From Clostridia bacterium (lineage in GTDB: Bacteria > Bacillota > Clostridia > Christensenellales > Borkfalkiaceae): 44,511 bases of DNA. The stretch's first letter is position 1; each line of letters begins with the position of its first letter. The stretch lies in the NCBI GenBank assembly GCA_900770185.1, contig CAAGJM010000008.1, positions 1 through 44,511 on the forward strand. Reading direction: 5' to 3'. Positions 9,354 through 16,988 of the stretch are shown here, piece after piece. The position numbers and the translations under genes are program-made. The notes below the pieces were generated by a model that saw only the letters and a program-made list of their open reading frames with translations, had not been told where the DNA came from and did not search any database.

Positions 9354-9785
9354 ATGTTAAAAAATATATCTAAAATCGTGTCGCCCGAACTCATTAAAAC
9401 GCTTTGCGAAATGGGGCATGGCGACGAAATAGTTATTGCGGACGGCAATTTCCCGTCCGAAGCGTTCGGAAAACGGGTCATCCGCGCGGACGGGCTGAGC
9501 GGAACCAAAATTCTCGACGCGGTTTTGTCGCTTATTCCGCTCGACTCGTATTCCGACACGAACTTTATTTTAATGAGTTTAATGGATTGCGACAAGGGCA
9601 AAATCAACCCCGTGATATGGAACGATTACAAAAACATTGCCGAAACGCGCGACGAAAACGTTAAAATCGGGCATCTCGGTCGCTTTGAGTTTTACGAGCG
9701 CGCTCAAAAAGCGTATGCGGTAATCGCCACCGGCGAAGAAGCGGTGTACGCGAATATCATTTTAAAAAAAGGCGTTATAAAGTAA
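9354..9785 (+). CDS. fucU: L-fucose mutarotase, FucU/RbsD family
   Basis: This 143-residue protein has the FucU hallmark MGHGDEIVIADGNFP at residues 20-34 (His22 and Asp30), which distinguishes it from RbsD (LGHTDEI...DAGLP). It also has the C-terminal FYERAQKAYAVIATGE segment with conserved tyrosines. FucU interconverts alpha and beta anomers of L-fucose. An inverting GH95-type fucosidase would release the beta anomer, so the two genes make functional sense together. It lies 49 bp after the GH95-like gene and ends the operon at a strong hairpin. Fucose isomerase, kinase and aldolase are not in the window. Confidence 0.88.
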   Translation: MLKNISKIVSPELIKTLCEMGHGDEIVIADGNFPSEAFGKRVIRADGLSGTKILDAVLSLIPLDSYSDTNFILMSLMDCDKGKINPVIWNDYKNIAETRDENVKIGHLGRFEFYERAQKAYAVIATGEEAVYANIILKKGVIK

Positions 9786-9832
9786 TTTAAAATCGCAGCG
9801 ATTTTGCATTTTAATTTAATAAATATCCGAAT

Positions 9833-9863
9833 AAAAAAGGTAGGCTTAAAACCTACCTTTTTT
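9833..9863 (+). terminator. Terminator of the carbohydrate operon
   Basis: AAAAAAGGTAGG and CCTACCTTTTTT form a perfect stem around a short loop, with a T-run on the 3' side. It lies 48 bp after the fucU-like stop codon. Confidence 0.85.
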
Positions 9864-9867
9864 ATTT

Positions 9868-9923
9868 GCGGTTGCGTGCGGGGCGGTGCGGTTGCGTGCG
9901 GGGCGGTGCGGTTGCGTGCGGGG
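9868..9923. repeat. 20-bp GC-rich tandem repeat, about 2.8 copies
   Basis: The unit GCGGTTGCGTGCGGGGCGGT occurs at 9868-9887 and 9888-9907, with a partial third copy from 9908. It is much more G-rich on this strand than its surroundings. Confidence 0.9.
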
Positions 9924-10009
9924 GTGTGAAAATACGGGTTTTTAATGCGGTTTTAGCGATATACGTTATATAGACTAAATACCGCATCGAATTTTATATC
10001 CGCTAAACT

Positions 10010-10046
10010 AAAAACACGGCAAGTCTGAAAGCTTACCGTGTTTTTA
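10010..10046 (-). terminator. Hairpin terminator-like, next to the tRNA 3'-end copy
   Basis: AAAAACACGGCAAG pairs with CTTACCGTGTTTTT around an 8-base loop. On the minus strand it directly follows the duplicated tRNA-Gln 3' end, just as the true terminator follows the real tRNA. It could act on both strands. Confidence 0.65.
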
Positions 10047-10068
10047 TTTGGCTGGGGTGGAGAGATTT
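10047..10068 (-). repeat. Duplicated tRNA-Gln 3' end (22 bp)
   Basis: These 22 bases are identical to 10253-10274, the CCA end, acceptor strand and part of the T-arm of tRNA-Gln. The rest of the tRNA is absent, so this is a remnant or an attachment-like duplication, not a second tRNA. Confidence 0.85.
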
Positions 10069-10075
10069 TCCTCTT

Positions 10076-10125
10076 GATATTTGCAAAGCAAATTCTGAAA
10101 TTTAAGCCGATGCTTTGCAAATATC
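10076..10125. repeat. Inverted repeat, 15-bp perfect arms
   Basis: GATATTTGCAAAGCA at 10076-10090 is the exact reverse complement of TGCTTTGCAAATATC at 10111-10125, with a 20-base loop. It is one of a chain of hairpins between the tRNA gene and its duplicated end. Confidence 0.85.
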
Positions 10126-10138
10126 TTCGGTCATCGCT

Positions 10139-10163
10139 AAAAACAGTCCACAGGACTGTTTTT
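10139..10163. repeat. Inverted repeat hairpin in the tRNA-flanking element
   Basis: AAAAACAGTCC and GGACTGTTTTT pair perfectly around ACA. The run of T gives it terminator character on the plus strand, but no gene ends just upstream, so it is more likely part of a repeat element. Confidence 0.7.
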
Positions 10164-10220
10164 CCGGCTGGCGGCGTCGCTCTTAGTTCAAATCTCTCTT
10201 TAATCGCTTCGCAAGTAAAA

Positions 10221-10252
10221 CAAAAAGAACAGGCAGAAGCCTGTTCTTTTTG
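10221..10252 (-). terminator. Terminator of tRNA-Gln
   Basis: AAAAAGAACAGGC pairs with GCCTGTTCTTTTT around AGAA. It begins 2 bases after the encoded CCA end on the minus strand. Confidence 0.85.
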
Positions 10253-10254
10253 TT

Positions 10255-10329
10255 TGGCTGGGGTGGAGAGATTTGAACTCCCGAATGACGGAGTCAGAGT
10301 CCGTAGCCTTACCGCTTGGCGACACCCCA
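10255..10329 (-). tRNA. tRNA-Gln (anticodon CTG)
   Basis: The minus strand folds as a 7-bp acceptor stem (TGGGGTG with CACCCCA), a D-arm with GCCAAGCGGTAAGGC, an anticodon stem ACGGA/TCCGT enclosing loop CTCTGAC (anticodon CTG), a T-arm with GTTCAAAT, discriminator G and an encoded CCA. It is 75 nt with CCA. Its T-arm and 3' end recur as fragments in the adjacent gap. Confidence 0.95.
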
Positions 10330-10375
10330 ATATAAATCCGCGACGAATTAAGCCGCCGCTTAACTTTACCGTACA

Positions 10376-10404
10376 ATAATACCAAATACTAAAAAAAAAT
10401 TCAA
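10376..10404 (-). promoter_or_regulatory. Promoter of tRNA-Gln
   Basis: On the minus strand TTGAAT (10399-10404) is separated by 17 bases from TATTAT (10376-10381). The tRNA 5' end lies 46 bases downstream. Confidence 0.65.
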
Positions 10405-10580
10405 GCGTTTTAAACCGCTTTTATTAAAATTTGTAAATTAACCTTTGCTCAGCAATAAATAACGGTTATTTTTTAATCAAAAGCTTTCCCGATTCCCCTT
10501 TTGCGTTTAAACGACGGTTAAAAAGAGCATAATTAGCAATATTAAAACTACGCGCCGCAAAAAATAGCGGCGGGAGCGGA

Positions 10581-11075
10581 ATGCTTATGCTTGATGAAAA
10601 AGAAAAGACGGTTTTAAACTTCTTGAACGCAAATTCCGTTAGCGGAACTTACGCTCTTATTGAAGTGGAAGCCATTAAAAACTCGCTTGAAACGCCGATG
10701 GAAGCCGCGGAAATTTTAAAGGCTTTTTACGCGCTCGAACGGCTTGAATATATAAAAATCAAGTATGACGACGGCATGCGTTTATGCGTTATGTCCACCG
10801 CCCGCGGCAGAAATTATTTAAGCGGCGTCGAACTTGCCGAAAGCGCGCTTAGCTTAGCGAAATCCGACTTTAATTCGGCAAAAGAAAATCTCTTAAAAAC
10901 AGCCGAAAAAGCCGAAGCTGCGCTCGGCGAACTATCGGCCGAAAAAGCCAAAACGGAAATAAGGCTTAACGATTATGCTAAAAAAAACTTCGGGTTTACG
11001 GTCGCGTTTTCGTTTATAGGCGGATTTTCGGGCGCGGTTTTAGCCGCCGCCGTTATAGCGCTTTTAATGCTGTAA
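10581..11075 (+). CDS. Winged-helix-like protein with C-terminal membrane anchor (unknown)
   Basis: I do not recognise this 164-residue protein. Residues 1-80 look like a winged-helix fold of the MarR/ArsR kind (DEKEKTVLNFLNANS, a wing-like strand region, then TARGRNYL). Residues 80-130 are Ala/Lys/Glu-rich and likely a coiled coil, and residues 140-164 form one hydrophobic transmembrane segment. GGGAG precedes the start; the second ATG at 10587 gives better spacing and is an equally good start. The next gene appears to be a shorter paralogue lacking the coiled coil. A membrane-tethered regulator is a possibility only. Confidence 0.7.
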   Translation: MLMLDEKEKTVLNFLNANSVSGTYALIEVEAIKNSLETPMEAAEILKAFYALERLEYIKIKYDDGMRLCVMSTARGRNYLSGVELAESALSLAKSDFNSAKENLLKTAEKAEAALGELSAEKAKTEIRLNDYAKKNFGFTVAFSFIGGFSGAVLAAAVIALLML

Positions 11076-11106
11076 AACGGTGGTATAGTTTGATTAAAGG
11101 AGAAAA

Positions 11107-11466
11107 ATGTTATCTAAAAAAGAAAAGGAAACTTTAAAAATAATAAACGCGGCGTGTTTAAGCAGGAACGCTTGTTTGATAGTTCCCGAAAAAACGGCGG
11201 CGATTTTCGACGCGAAATTAAAAGTTACCGAAGACGATATCCCCAAACTTCTGGAAACGCTTGAAAAGGGCGGGTATATCGACTACATTTTAGCCGAAAA
11301 CGGCGGCGGAACGGTTTACTGCGTGACCCTTTTAACTAAAGGTAAAAACTACCTTGACGAAAAGCGCGCCTACGTTAAACAACTTTATTCTAAACTAATT
11401 ATAGCGGCGGCGTGCGCGGGCGTATCTTTTGCGGTGGGCAGGCTTTTGTATGTAATTTTTTCGTAG
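11107..11466 (+). CDS. Small winged-helix-like membrane protein, paralogue of the upstream gene (unknown)
   Basis: This 119-residue protein starts KKEKETLKIINAA, which aligns with the upstream protein's DEKEKTVLNFLNA. It keeps the TKGKNYLDE motif (TARGRNYLSG upstream) and ends in one hydrophobic segment (residues about 96-118). It lies 31 bp after the first gene and has an AAAGGAGAAAA site, so the two are probably one operon. The coiled-coil insert of the upstream protein is missing. No function is assigned. Confidence 0.7.
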   Translation: MLSKKEKETLKIINAACLSRNACLIVPEKTAAIFDAKLKVTEDDIPKLLETLEKGGYIDYILAENGGGTVYCVTLLTKGKNYLDEKRAYVKQLYSKLIIAAACAGVSFAVGRLLYVIFS

Positions 11467-11528
11467 AGCGTTTTTTCGCCCGCCGATAATCGTAAATCGT
11501 CCTTAATCAAAACGCAAAAGTGAAAATT

Positions 11529-11544
11529 AAACAAACGTTTGTTT
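11529..11544. promoter_or_regulatory. Perfect 16-bp palindrome upstream of uvrB promoter
   Basis: AAACAAACGTTTGTTT is a perfect palindrome ending 16 bases before the predicted -35 box of uvrBA. It does not fit the usual Gram-positive LexA box CGAAC-N4-GTTCG, but it is a candidate operator. Confidence 0.4.
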
Positions 11545-11560
11545 TGGTTTGATAAAACAG

Positions 11561-11589
11561 TTTACCTTTAAAAAATATTGTGATAAAAT
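11561..11589 (+). promoter_or_regulatory. Promoter of uvrBA
   Basis: TTTACC (11561-11566) is separated by 17 bases from TAAAAT (11584-11589). This gives a leader of roughly 90 nt before the chosen uvrB ATG. Confidence 0.5.
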
Positions 11590-11688
11590 AAGCGGGCAGA
11601 CGTAGATTATTTTACGGCGCAAAACAAAGTAGCTGAAATTTTGCGATTAAACGTAACGGCGAAATTCAAGCAGAAGGCTGAAACCGAC

Positions 11689-13653
11689 ATGGAAGAAAAG
11701 CAATTTATTTTAAAAAGTAAATACGCCCCGACGGGCGACCAACCCGAAGCGATAAAGTCGCTGACCGAAGGGGTCGAAGACGGGCTTCGCATGCAGGTTT
11801 TGGTGGGCGTTACGGGCAGCGGCAAAACGTTTACCATGGCAAACGTCATCAAAAACCTTAACAGACCGGCGCTTGTAATCGCGCACAACAAAACGCTTGC
11901 CGCCCAGCTTTGCAACGAATTCAGAGAGTTTTTCCCCGATAACGCGGTGGAGTACTTCGTTTCGTATTACGACTATTATCAACCCGAATCTTATCTTCCC
12001 GCAAGCGACACATACATAGAAAAAGATTTGTCCGTCAACGACGAGATAGATAAACTTCGCCACAGCGCGACGAGCGCTCTCGGCGAGCGGCGCGACGTTA
12101 TAGTCGTGGCTTCCGTCAGTTGCATTTACGGTTTGGGCGCGCCGGAAGAATATTATCGCCTTGCCGTATCGTTAAGGAAGGGCGCGACGGTTGACCGCGA
12201 CGAGCTTATGCGCAAACTCGTTTCCATTCATTACGAGCGCAAAGATATGGACTTTCAGCGCAGTTCTTTCCGCGTACGCGGCGATATAGTGGATATATTC
12301 CCCGCGTCGAGTACCGAAACCGCCATACGGGTAGAGTTTTTCGGGGACGAAATCGACGGACTTTACGAAATAAACGCCGTTTCGGGCGATAAGCTTTTCG
12401 AGCTTAAACACGCCGTCGTTTTCCCCGCAAGTCACTACGCCGTCGGCAGCGAAAAAACCGAGGGCGCGATAACCGCAATTCTCAGGGATATGGACGACGA
12501 AGTCAAGGCGCTTGAAGATAAGGGCAAAATTTTGGAAGCGCACAGGCTTAAACAGCGCACTCTTTACGACGTGGAAATGATGCGTGAAATAGGTTATTGC
12601 AGCGGCATCGAGAATTACAGCCGTTATTTTGACGGCAGAACGCCGGGCGAACCGCCGTTCACTCTTTTAGACTACTTTCCGAAAGATTTTATAACTTTTA
12701 TAGACGAAAGCCACATGACGCTGCCGCAACTCCGCGCTATGTATAACGGCGACAGGGCAAGGAAGCAAAACCTTGTAGACTACGGGTTCAGGTTAAAGTC
12801 GGCTTTCGATAACCGCCCTCTTAAATTCGAAGAGTTCGACGCGCGCATAGGTCAGCTTATCTGCGTTTCGGCAACCCCCGGCGACTACGAGCTTAACGCC
12901 GCCGACAATTTTGCCGAGCAAATCATTCGCCCGACGGGGCTTTTGGACCCGCCGGTTGAGGTAAGAAAAACCGAAGGGCAAATTGACGACTTAGAGGGCG
13001 AAATCGTCAAAGTCATTGCGAGCGGCGGCAGAGTTTTAGTCACCACGCTCACTAAAAAAACGGCGGAAAGTTTGACCGATTATTTAAAAGACCGCAAGTA
13101 TAAAGCCCGCTATATGCACAGCGACGTCGATACCCTCGAACGCATAGACATAATAAACGAACTTCGCCGCGGAGACGTTGACGTTCTGGTCGGCATAAAC
13201 CTTTTGCGCGAAGGGCTCGATATTCCCGAAGTTAAGCTGGTTGCCATTTTAGACGCCGATAAGGAAGGTTTTTTGCGCAGCGACCGTTCGCTTATTCAGA
13301 CCATCGGCAGAACGGCGCGTAATTCGGAGGGGCGCGTTATTATGTACGGCGACGTTATAACCGACAGTATGCGCCGCGCAATCGACGAAACGAACCGTCG
13401 CCGCGCGGTACAGCAAAAGTATAACGAAGCGCACGGCATAACCCCCGTGACTATTATAAAAGAGATTAAAAACACGCTCGAAATATCGAAGAAAATCGAC
13501 CCGACGGAAGACGTTAAACTTAAAGACGTCCCCGACGAAATCGAAAAACTTAAAGCGGCTCTTAAAATCGCCGCGCTTAATTACGAGTTTGAAAAGTGTA
13601 TCGAAATACGCGATAATATCGCAAAACTGAAAAAACGTTTGATGAAGAGATAA
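11689..13653 (+). CDS. uvrB: Excinuclease ABC subunit B
   Basis: UvrB is the helicase-like damage-verification subunit of nucleotide excision repair. The ATG at 11689 gives 654 residues beginning MEEKQFILKSKY, which fits the family, with AGAAGG upstream; the frame stays open to a TTG at 11641 but that extension is not conserved. Walker A is GVTGSGKT at residues 40-47, the beta-hairpin that grips DNA is YYDYYQPESYLP near 93, the DEAD-type motif is DESH near 337, and a C-terminal UVR motif (LNYEFEKCIEIRDNI) contacts UvrA/UvrC. uvrA follows after one base. Confidence 0.97.
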   Translation: MEEKQFILKSKYAPTGDQPEAIKSLTEGVEDGLRMQVLVGVTGSGKTFTMANVIKNLNRPALVIAHNKTLAAQLCNEFREFFPDNAVEYFVSYYDYYQPESYLPASDTYIEKDLSVNDEIDKLRHSATSALGERRDVIVVASVSCIYGLGAPEEYYRLAVSLRKGATVDRDELMRKLVSIHYERKDMDFQRSSFRVRGDIVDIFPASSTETAIRVEFFGDEIDGLYEINAVSGDKLFELKHAVVFPASHYAVGSEKTEGAITAILRDMDDEVKALEDKGKILEAHRLKQRTLYDVEMMREIGYCSGIENYSRYFDGRTPGEPPFTLLDYFPKDFITFIDESHMTLPQLRAMYNGDRARKQNLVDYGFRLKSAFDNRPLKFEEFDARIGQLICVSATPGDYELNAADNFAEQIIRPTGLLDPPVEVRKTEGQIDDLEGEIVKVIASGGRVLVTTLTKKTAESLTDYLKDRKYKARYMHSDVDTLERIDIINELRRGDVDVLVGINLLREGLDIPEVKLVAILDADKEGFLRSDRSLIQTIGRTARNSEGRVIMYGDVITDSMRRAIDETNRRRAVQQKYNEAHGITPVTIIKEIKNTLEISKKIDPTEDVKLKDVPDEIEKLKAALKIAALNYEFEKCIEIRDNIAKLKKRLMKR

Positions 13654-13654
13654 T

Positions 13655-16492
13655 ATGTTAGATAAAATTATCATAAAGGGCGCAAAGCAAAACAACTTAA
13701 AAAACATAAACGTAACCATTCCGCGCGATAAACTCGTCGTTTTTACGGGGCTTTCGGGGAGCGGTAAATCAACCCTTGCGTTCGACACCGTTTTTGCCGA
13801 AGGACAAAGAAAGTATATGGAAAGTTTGTCTTCCTACGCCCGCCAGTTTTTAGGGCAGATGGAAAAGCCCGACGTCGACAGTATAGAGGGGCTTTCTCCC
13901 GCGATATCGATCGACCAAAAGACTACTTCCAACAACCCCCGTTCAACCGTGGGTACCGTAACCGAAATACACGACTATTTAAGGCTTTTGTACGCCAAAA
14001 TCGGCACGGCGTATTGTCCCGTTTGCGGCAAAGAAATAAGGAGGCAGTCTATCGACGAAATAGCCGACAGGGTTTTGACGCTTAAAGAGGGTTCTAAAAT
14101 TTTAATCGAAGCGCCCGTGGTAAGGGGCAGAAAAGGCGAGTTCGAAAAGCAGCTCGACGGTTACAAAAAGCAAGGTTTTATAAGGGTTAAAATCGACGGC
14201 GAAGTAAGGGAACTTACCGACGAAAAAATCAAACTCGAAAAAAACGTGAAACACAACGTAGCGGTAATCGTCGACAGGCTTATCGTTAAAAGCGGAATTT
14301 TAAAGAGGCTTACCGAATCGCTCGAAACGGCTTTAAAACTTGCCGAAGGGCTCGTTACGGTAGACGCTGACGGGGTTGAAACGCTTTATTCCACCAACTA
14401 CGCATGCCCCGATTGCGGCGTGTCTTACCCCGAAATAGAGCCGCGGCTTTTCTCGTTCAATAACCCGTTCGGCGCATGCCCCGAATGTAAGGGTTTAGGG
14501 TTTAAAAGCGCGGTCGATAAAGATTTGGTTATAGGCGACAAAAACAAAACTCTGCGCGAGGGCGCGCTTACGGTTACCGGCTGGAACCTTAACACGGGCG
14601 CGATGACGCAGATGTATTTTAAGGCTTTATCCAAGCGTTACGGATTCAGTTTAGACGTGCCCGTTAAAGATTTGCCCGAAAATATAATGAATATGCTTTT
14701 GTACGGCAACGGCGGCGAAAAGATAGATATGAGTTATTCGACCCGCACCTTCAACAGCACGTATCACACCAGTTTCGAGGGGGTTATTCCTAACCTTGAA
14801 AGGCGTTACCGCGAAACGACGAGCGACTACACGAAGAGCGAGATAGAGCGGTATATGTTCACCGTTCCGTGCGAAACGTGCGGCGGCAAAAGGCTCAATA
14901 AGTTTGCGCTCGGCGTTAAAATAGGCGGGCTTAACATAGCGGAACTAAGCGATTTAAGCGTCGTTAAGGTGTACGACTTCGTAGATAACCTCGTTTTAAG
15001 CGATACGCAGCAAATTATCGCTAAAAGCATCGTTAAAGAAATAAAAGCGCGGCTCGACTTCTTGCGCGAGGTCGGCTTAGGATATCTTACGCTATCGCGA
15101 AACGCGGGCAGCTTATCGGGCGGCGAAGCGCAGCGCATAAGGCTTGCAACGCAGATAGGGAGCGGTTTAACCGGCGTTTTGTATATTCTGGACGAGCCGA
15201 GCATAGGGCTTCACCAGCGCGACAATTTAAAGCTTATAAATTCCCTTAAACGTTTGAGGGATTTAGGCAACACTTTAATCGTCGTCGAACACGACGAGGA
15301 TACTATACGCGCCGCCGACTTTATCGTCGATATAGGACCTAAAGCGGGCGTTTTGGGCGGGGAAGTGGTCGCCGCGGGCAGCGTAGAAGATATCGAAAAC
15401 GAGCCGAGAAGCATTACGGGCGACTATCTGTCGGGCAGACGCAAAATAGAAATTCCGCCCGTCCGCACCCCCGTAAGCGACAAGTTTTTAACCGTTAAAG
15501 GGGCAAAGCAAAATAACCTTAAAAACATAACGGTTAAATTCCCCGTCGGTTTGATAACCGCGGTTACGGGCGTTTCGGGCAGCGGCAAAAGCTCGCTTGT
15601 GAACGAAATTTTGTACCCCGCCGCGGCGGGAAAACTAAATAACGCCAAAGTTCGTCAGGGCGCGTATAAAGAAATAACGGGGCTCGATAACTTCGACAAC
15701 GTCATCGCAATCGACCAATCGCCCATCGGCAGAACGCCGCGCAGTAACCCCGCGACTTATACGGGCGTGTTCACCTACATTCGCGAATTGTTCGCCGCTA
15801 CGCCCGACGCGCGCGAGCGCGGTTACAACGCGGGCAGATTCAGCTTCAACGTTGCGGGCGGCAGGTGCGAACACTGCTCGGGCGACGGCATAATAACGAT
15901 AGCCATGCATTTTTTGCCCGACGTTTACGTCCCGTGCGAAGTTTGCAAGGGCAAGCGTTACACCCGCGAAACGTTGGCGGTCAAGTATAAAGGCAAAGAT
16001 ATATCCGACGTTTTAGAGATGACCGTTGACGAAGCGACCGAGTTTTTTGAAAGCGTGCCGAGAATTTACAACAAAATTAAAACTCTTAAAGACGTTGGCT
16101 TAGGGTATATTAAACTCGGGCAGAGCGCGACGACGCTTTCGGGCGGCGAAGCGCAAAGGGTTAAACTCGCAACCGAACTCAGCAAGCGTTCGACGGGCAG
16201 GACTTTATATATTTTAGACGAGCCTACCACGGGTTTACACTCTTACGACGTAGATAAACTCATAAATATTTTATATCGCTTGCGCGAAAGCGGAAATACG
16301 GTTATAATAATAGAGCATAACTTAGACGTTATCAAAATTGCCGACTATATCGTAGACTTAGGTCCCGAAGGGGGCGACGGCGGCGGCACGCTCGTTGCCG
16401 AAGGCACCCCCGAACAGGTAGCCGAAGTTAAGGAAAGTTATACGGGCGAGTTCTTAAAACAAATTTTTAAAAGGGAAAACGCCTCAAAATAG
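13655..16492 (+). CDS. uvrA: Excinuclease ABC subunit A
   Basis: UvrA is the ATPase that first recognises damaged DNA and loads UvrB. The 945-residue length is normal. It has two ABC domains: Walker A GLSGSGKST near 31 with signature LSGGEAQRIRLAT near 486, and Walker A GVSGSGKSS near 640 with LSGGEAQRVKLAT near 828. Zinc-binding CxxC pairs appear as CPVC (about 120), CPDC/CPEC (about 250-275) and CEHC/CEVC (about 738-765). It starts one base after the uvrB stop, so the pair is an operon. Confidence 0.98.
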   Translation: MLDKIIIKGAKQNNLKNINVTIPRDKLVVFTGLSGSGKSTLAFDTVFAEGQRKYMESLSSYARQFLGQMEKPDVDSIEGLSPAISIDQKTTSNNPRSTVGTVTEIHDYLRLLYAKIGTAYCPVCGKEIRRQSIDEIADRVLTLKEGSKILIEAPVVRGRKGEFEKQLDGYKKQGFIRVKIDGEVRELTDEKIKLEKNVKHNVAVIVDRLIVKSGILKRLTESLETALKLAEGLVTVDADGVETLYSTNYACPDCGVSYPEIEPRLFSFNNPFGACPECKGLGFKSAVDKDLVIGDKNKTLREGALTVTGWNLNTGAMTQMYFKALSKRYGFSLDVPVKDLPENIMNMLLYGNGGEKIDMSYSTRTFNSTYHTSFEGVIPNLERRYRETTSDYTKSEIERYMFTVPCETCGGKRLNKFALGVKIGGLNIAELSDLSVVKVYDFVDNLVLSDTQQIIAKSIVKEIKARLDFLREVGLGYLTLSRNAGSLSGGEAQRIRLATQIGSGLTGVLYILDEPSIGLHQRDNLKLINSLKRLRDLGNTLIVVEHDEDTIRAADFIVDIGPKAGVLGGEVVAAGSVEDIENEPRSITGDYLSGRRKIEIPPVRTPVSDKFLTVKGAKQNNLKNITVKFPVGLITAVTGVSGSGKSSLVNEILYPAAAGKLNNAKVRQGAYKEITGLDNFDNVIAIDQSPIGRTPRSNPATYTGVFTYIRELFAATPDARERGYNAGRFSFNVAGGRCEHCSGDGIITIAMHFLPDVYVPCEVCKGKRYTRETLAVKYKGKDISDVLEMTVDEATEFFESVPRIYNKIKTLKDVGLGYIKLGQSATTLSGGEAQRVKLATELSKRSTGRTLYILDEPTTGLHSYDVDKLINILYRLRESGNTVIIIEHNLDVIKIADYIVDLGPEGGDGGGTLVAEGTPEQVAEVKESYTGEFLKQIFKRENASK

Positions 16493-16540
16493 CGTTTAAG
16501 CGATTAGCGACGGGGCGGGTCTATACGAAGAGGTACAAAG

Positions 16541-16939
16541 GTGATAAGAGACGAATTTAACAAACAGACCGAAAAAAAGGTAACCGCGCGCGAGATGGAA
16601 AAAATCCGCGATTTAGGCGAGCGCGGGTTTTACGGCAGCAGAGTGATGAAACTCACGAATATCGTCAAGGCGGCGGATTTTTCGTCCTGGTTTGCCCTCA
16701 TTGCGGGGGTTCTTGCCGCCGTGCTTCTGGTTTTTAACTACGCTTTGGACGCTATAAGTTTAAAATACTTTATAATTTCAATCGCGATCATATCGGTTTT
16801 GTTCGTGTGGGACGGGGTTTGGTTTATATTTATCCGCCGCTCGCTCAAAAAAAAGATAGTGCGGTATAAAAAAATTATAGAAGATTTAAACGAAGCCGTT
16901 GCCAAAAAGCACGCTGCGGCGTATAATTTCAACAAGTAA
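16541..16939 (+). CDS. Small membrane protein, two transmembrane segments (unknown)
   Basis: I do not recognise this 132-residue protein. It starts at GTG with an AGAGG site upstream. Residues 1-45 are charged and likely cytoplasmic, two hydrophobic segments follow (about 50-68 and 75-95), and the C-terminus is a Lys-rich helix (RRSLKKKIVRYKKII). It follows uvrA by 48 bp and could be read from the same transcript, with a hairpin after its stop. There is no evidence for a repair role. Confidence 0.65.
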   Translation: MIRDEFNKQTEKKVTAREMEKIRDLGERGFYGSRVMKLTNIVKAADFSSWFALIAGVLAAVLLVFNYALDAISLKYFIISIAIISVLFVWDGVWFIFIRRSLKKKIVRYKKIIEDLNEAVAKKHAAAYNFNK

Positions 16940-16943
16940 TTAA

Positions 16944-16973
16944 AAACTTTGCCGCTGTTTTGCGGCAGTTTTG
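16944..16973 (+). terminator. Weak terminator-like hairpin before nagA
   Basis: AAAACTTTGCCGC pairs imperfectly with TGCGGCAGTTTT. It lies between the small membrane protein and the nagA ribosome binding site and may attenuate read-through. Confidence 0.5.
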
Positions 16974-16988
16974 AGGAGCATATATATT

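Larger units (their letters stand above)
9786..10254. other. Gap with terminators, GC-rich tandem repeat and tRNA-derived hairpins
   Basis: No gene is supported in these 469 bases. They contain the operon terminator, a 20-bp tandem repeat (9868-9923), a hairpin at 10010-10046, a copy of the tRNA-Gln 3' end (10047-10068), inverted repeats at 10076-10125 and 10139-10163, an inverted T-arm copy (10187-10200), and the terminator of tRNA-Gln. Confidence 0.7.

Noticed and set aside
10047..10068. Second tRNA gene
   Set aside because: Only the 3' end is present; no D-arm, anticodon arm or 5' acceptor strand follows.
11529..11544. Canonical LexA box for uvrBA
   Set aside because: The palindrome does not match CGAAC-N4-GTTCG at the key positions, so it is listed only as a candidate operator.
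16971..16988. Upstream TTG start for nagA
   Set aside because: The TTG overlaps the Shine-Dalgarno sequence that serves the ATG at 16989, and the added residues are not family-like.
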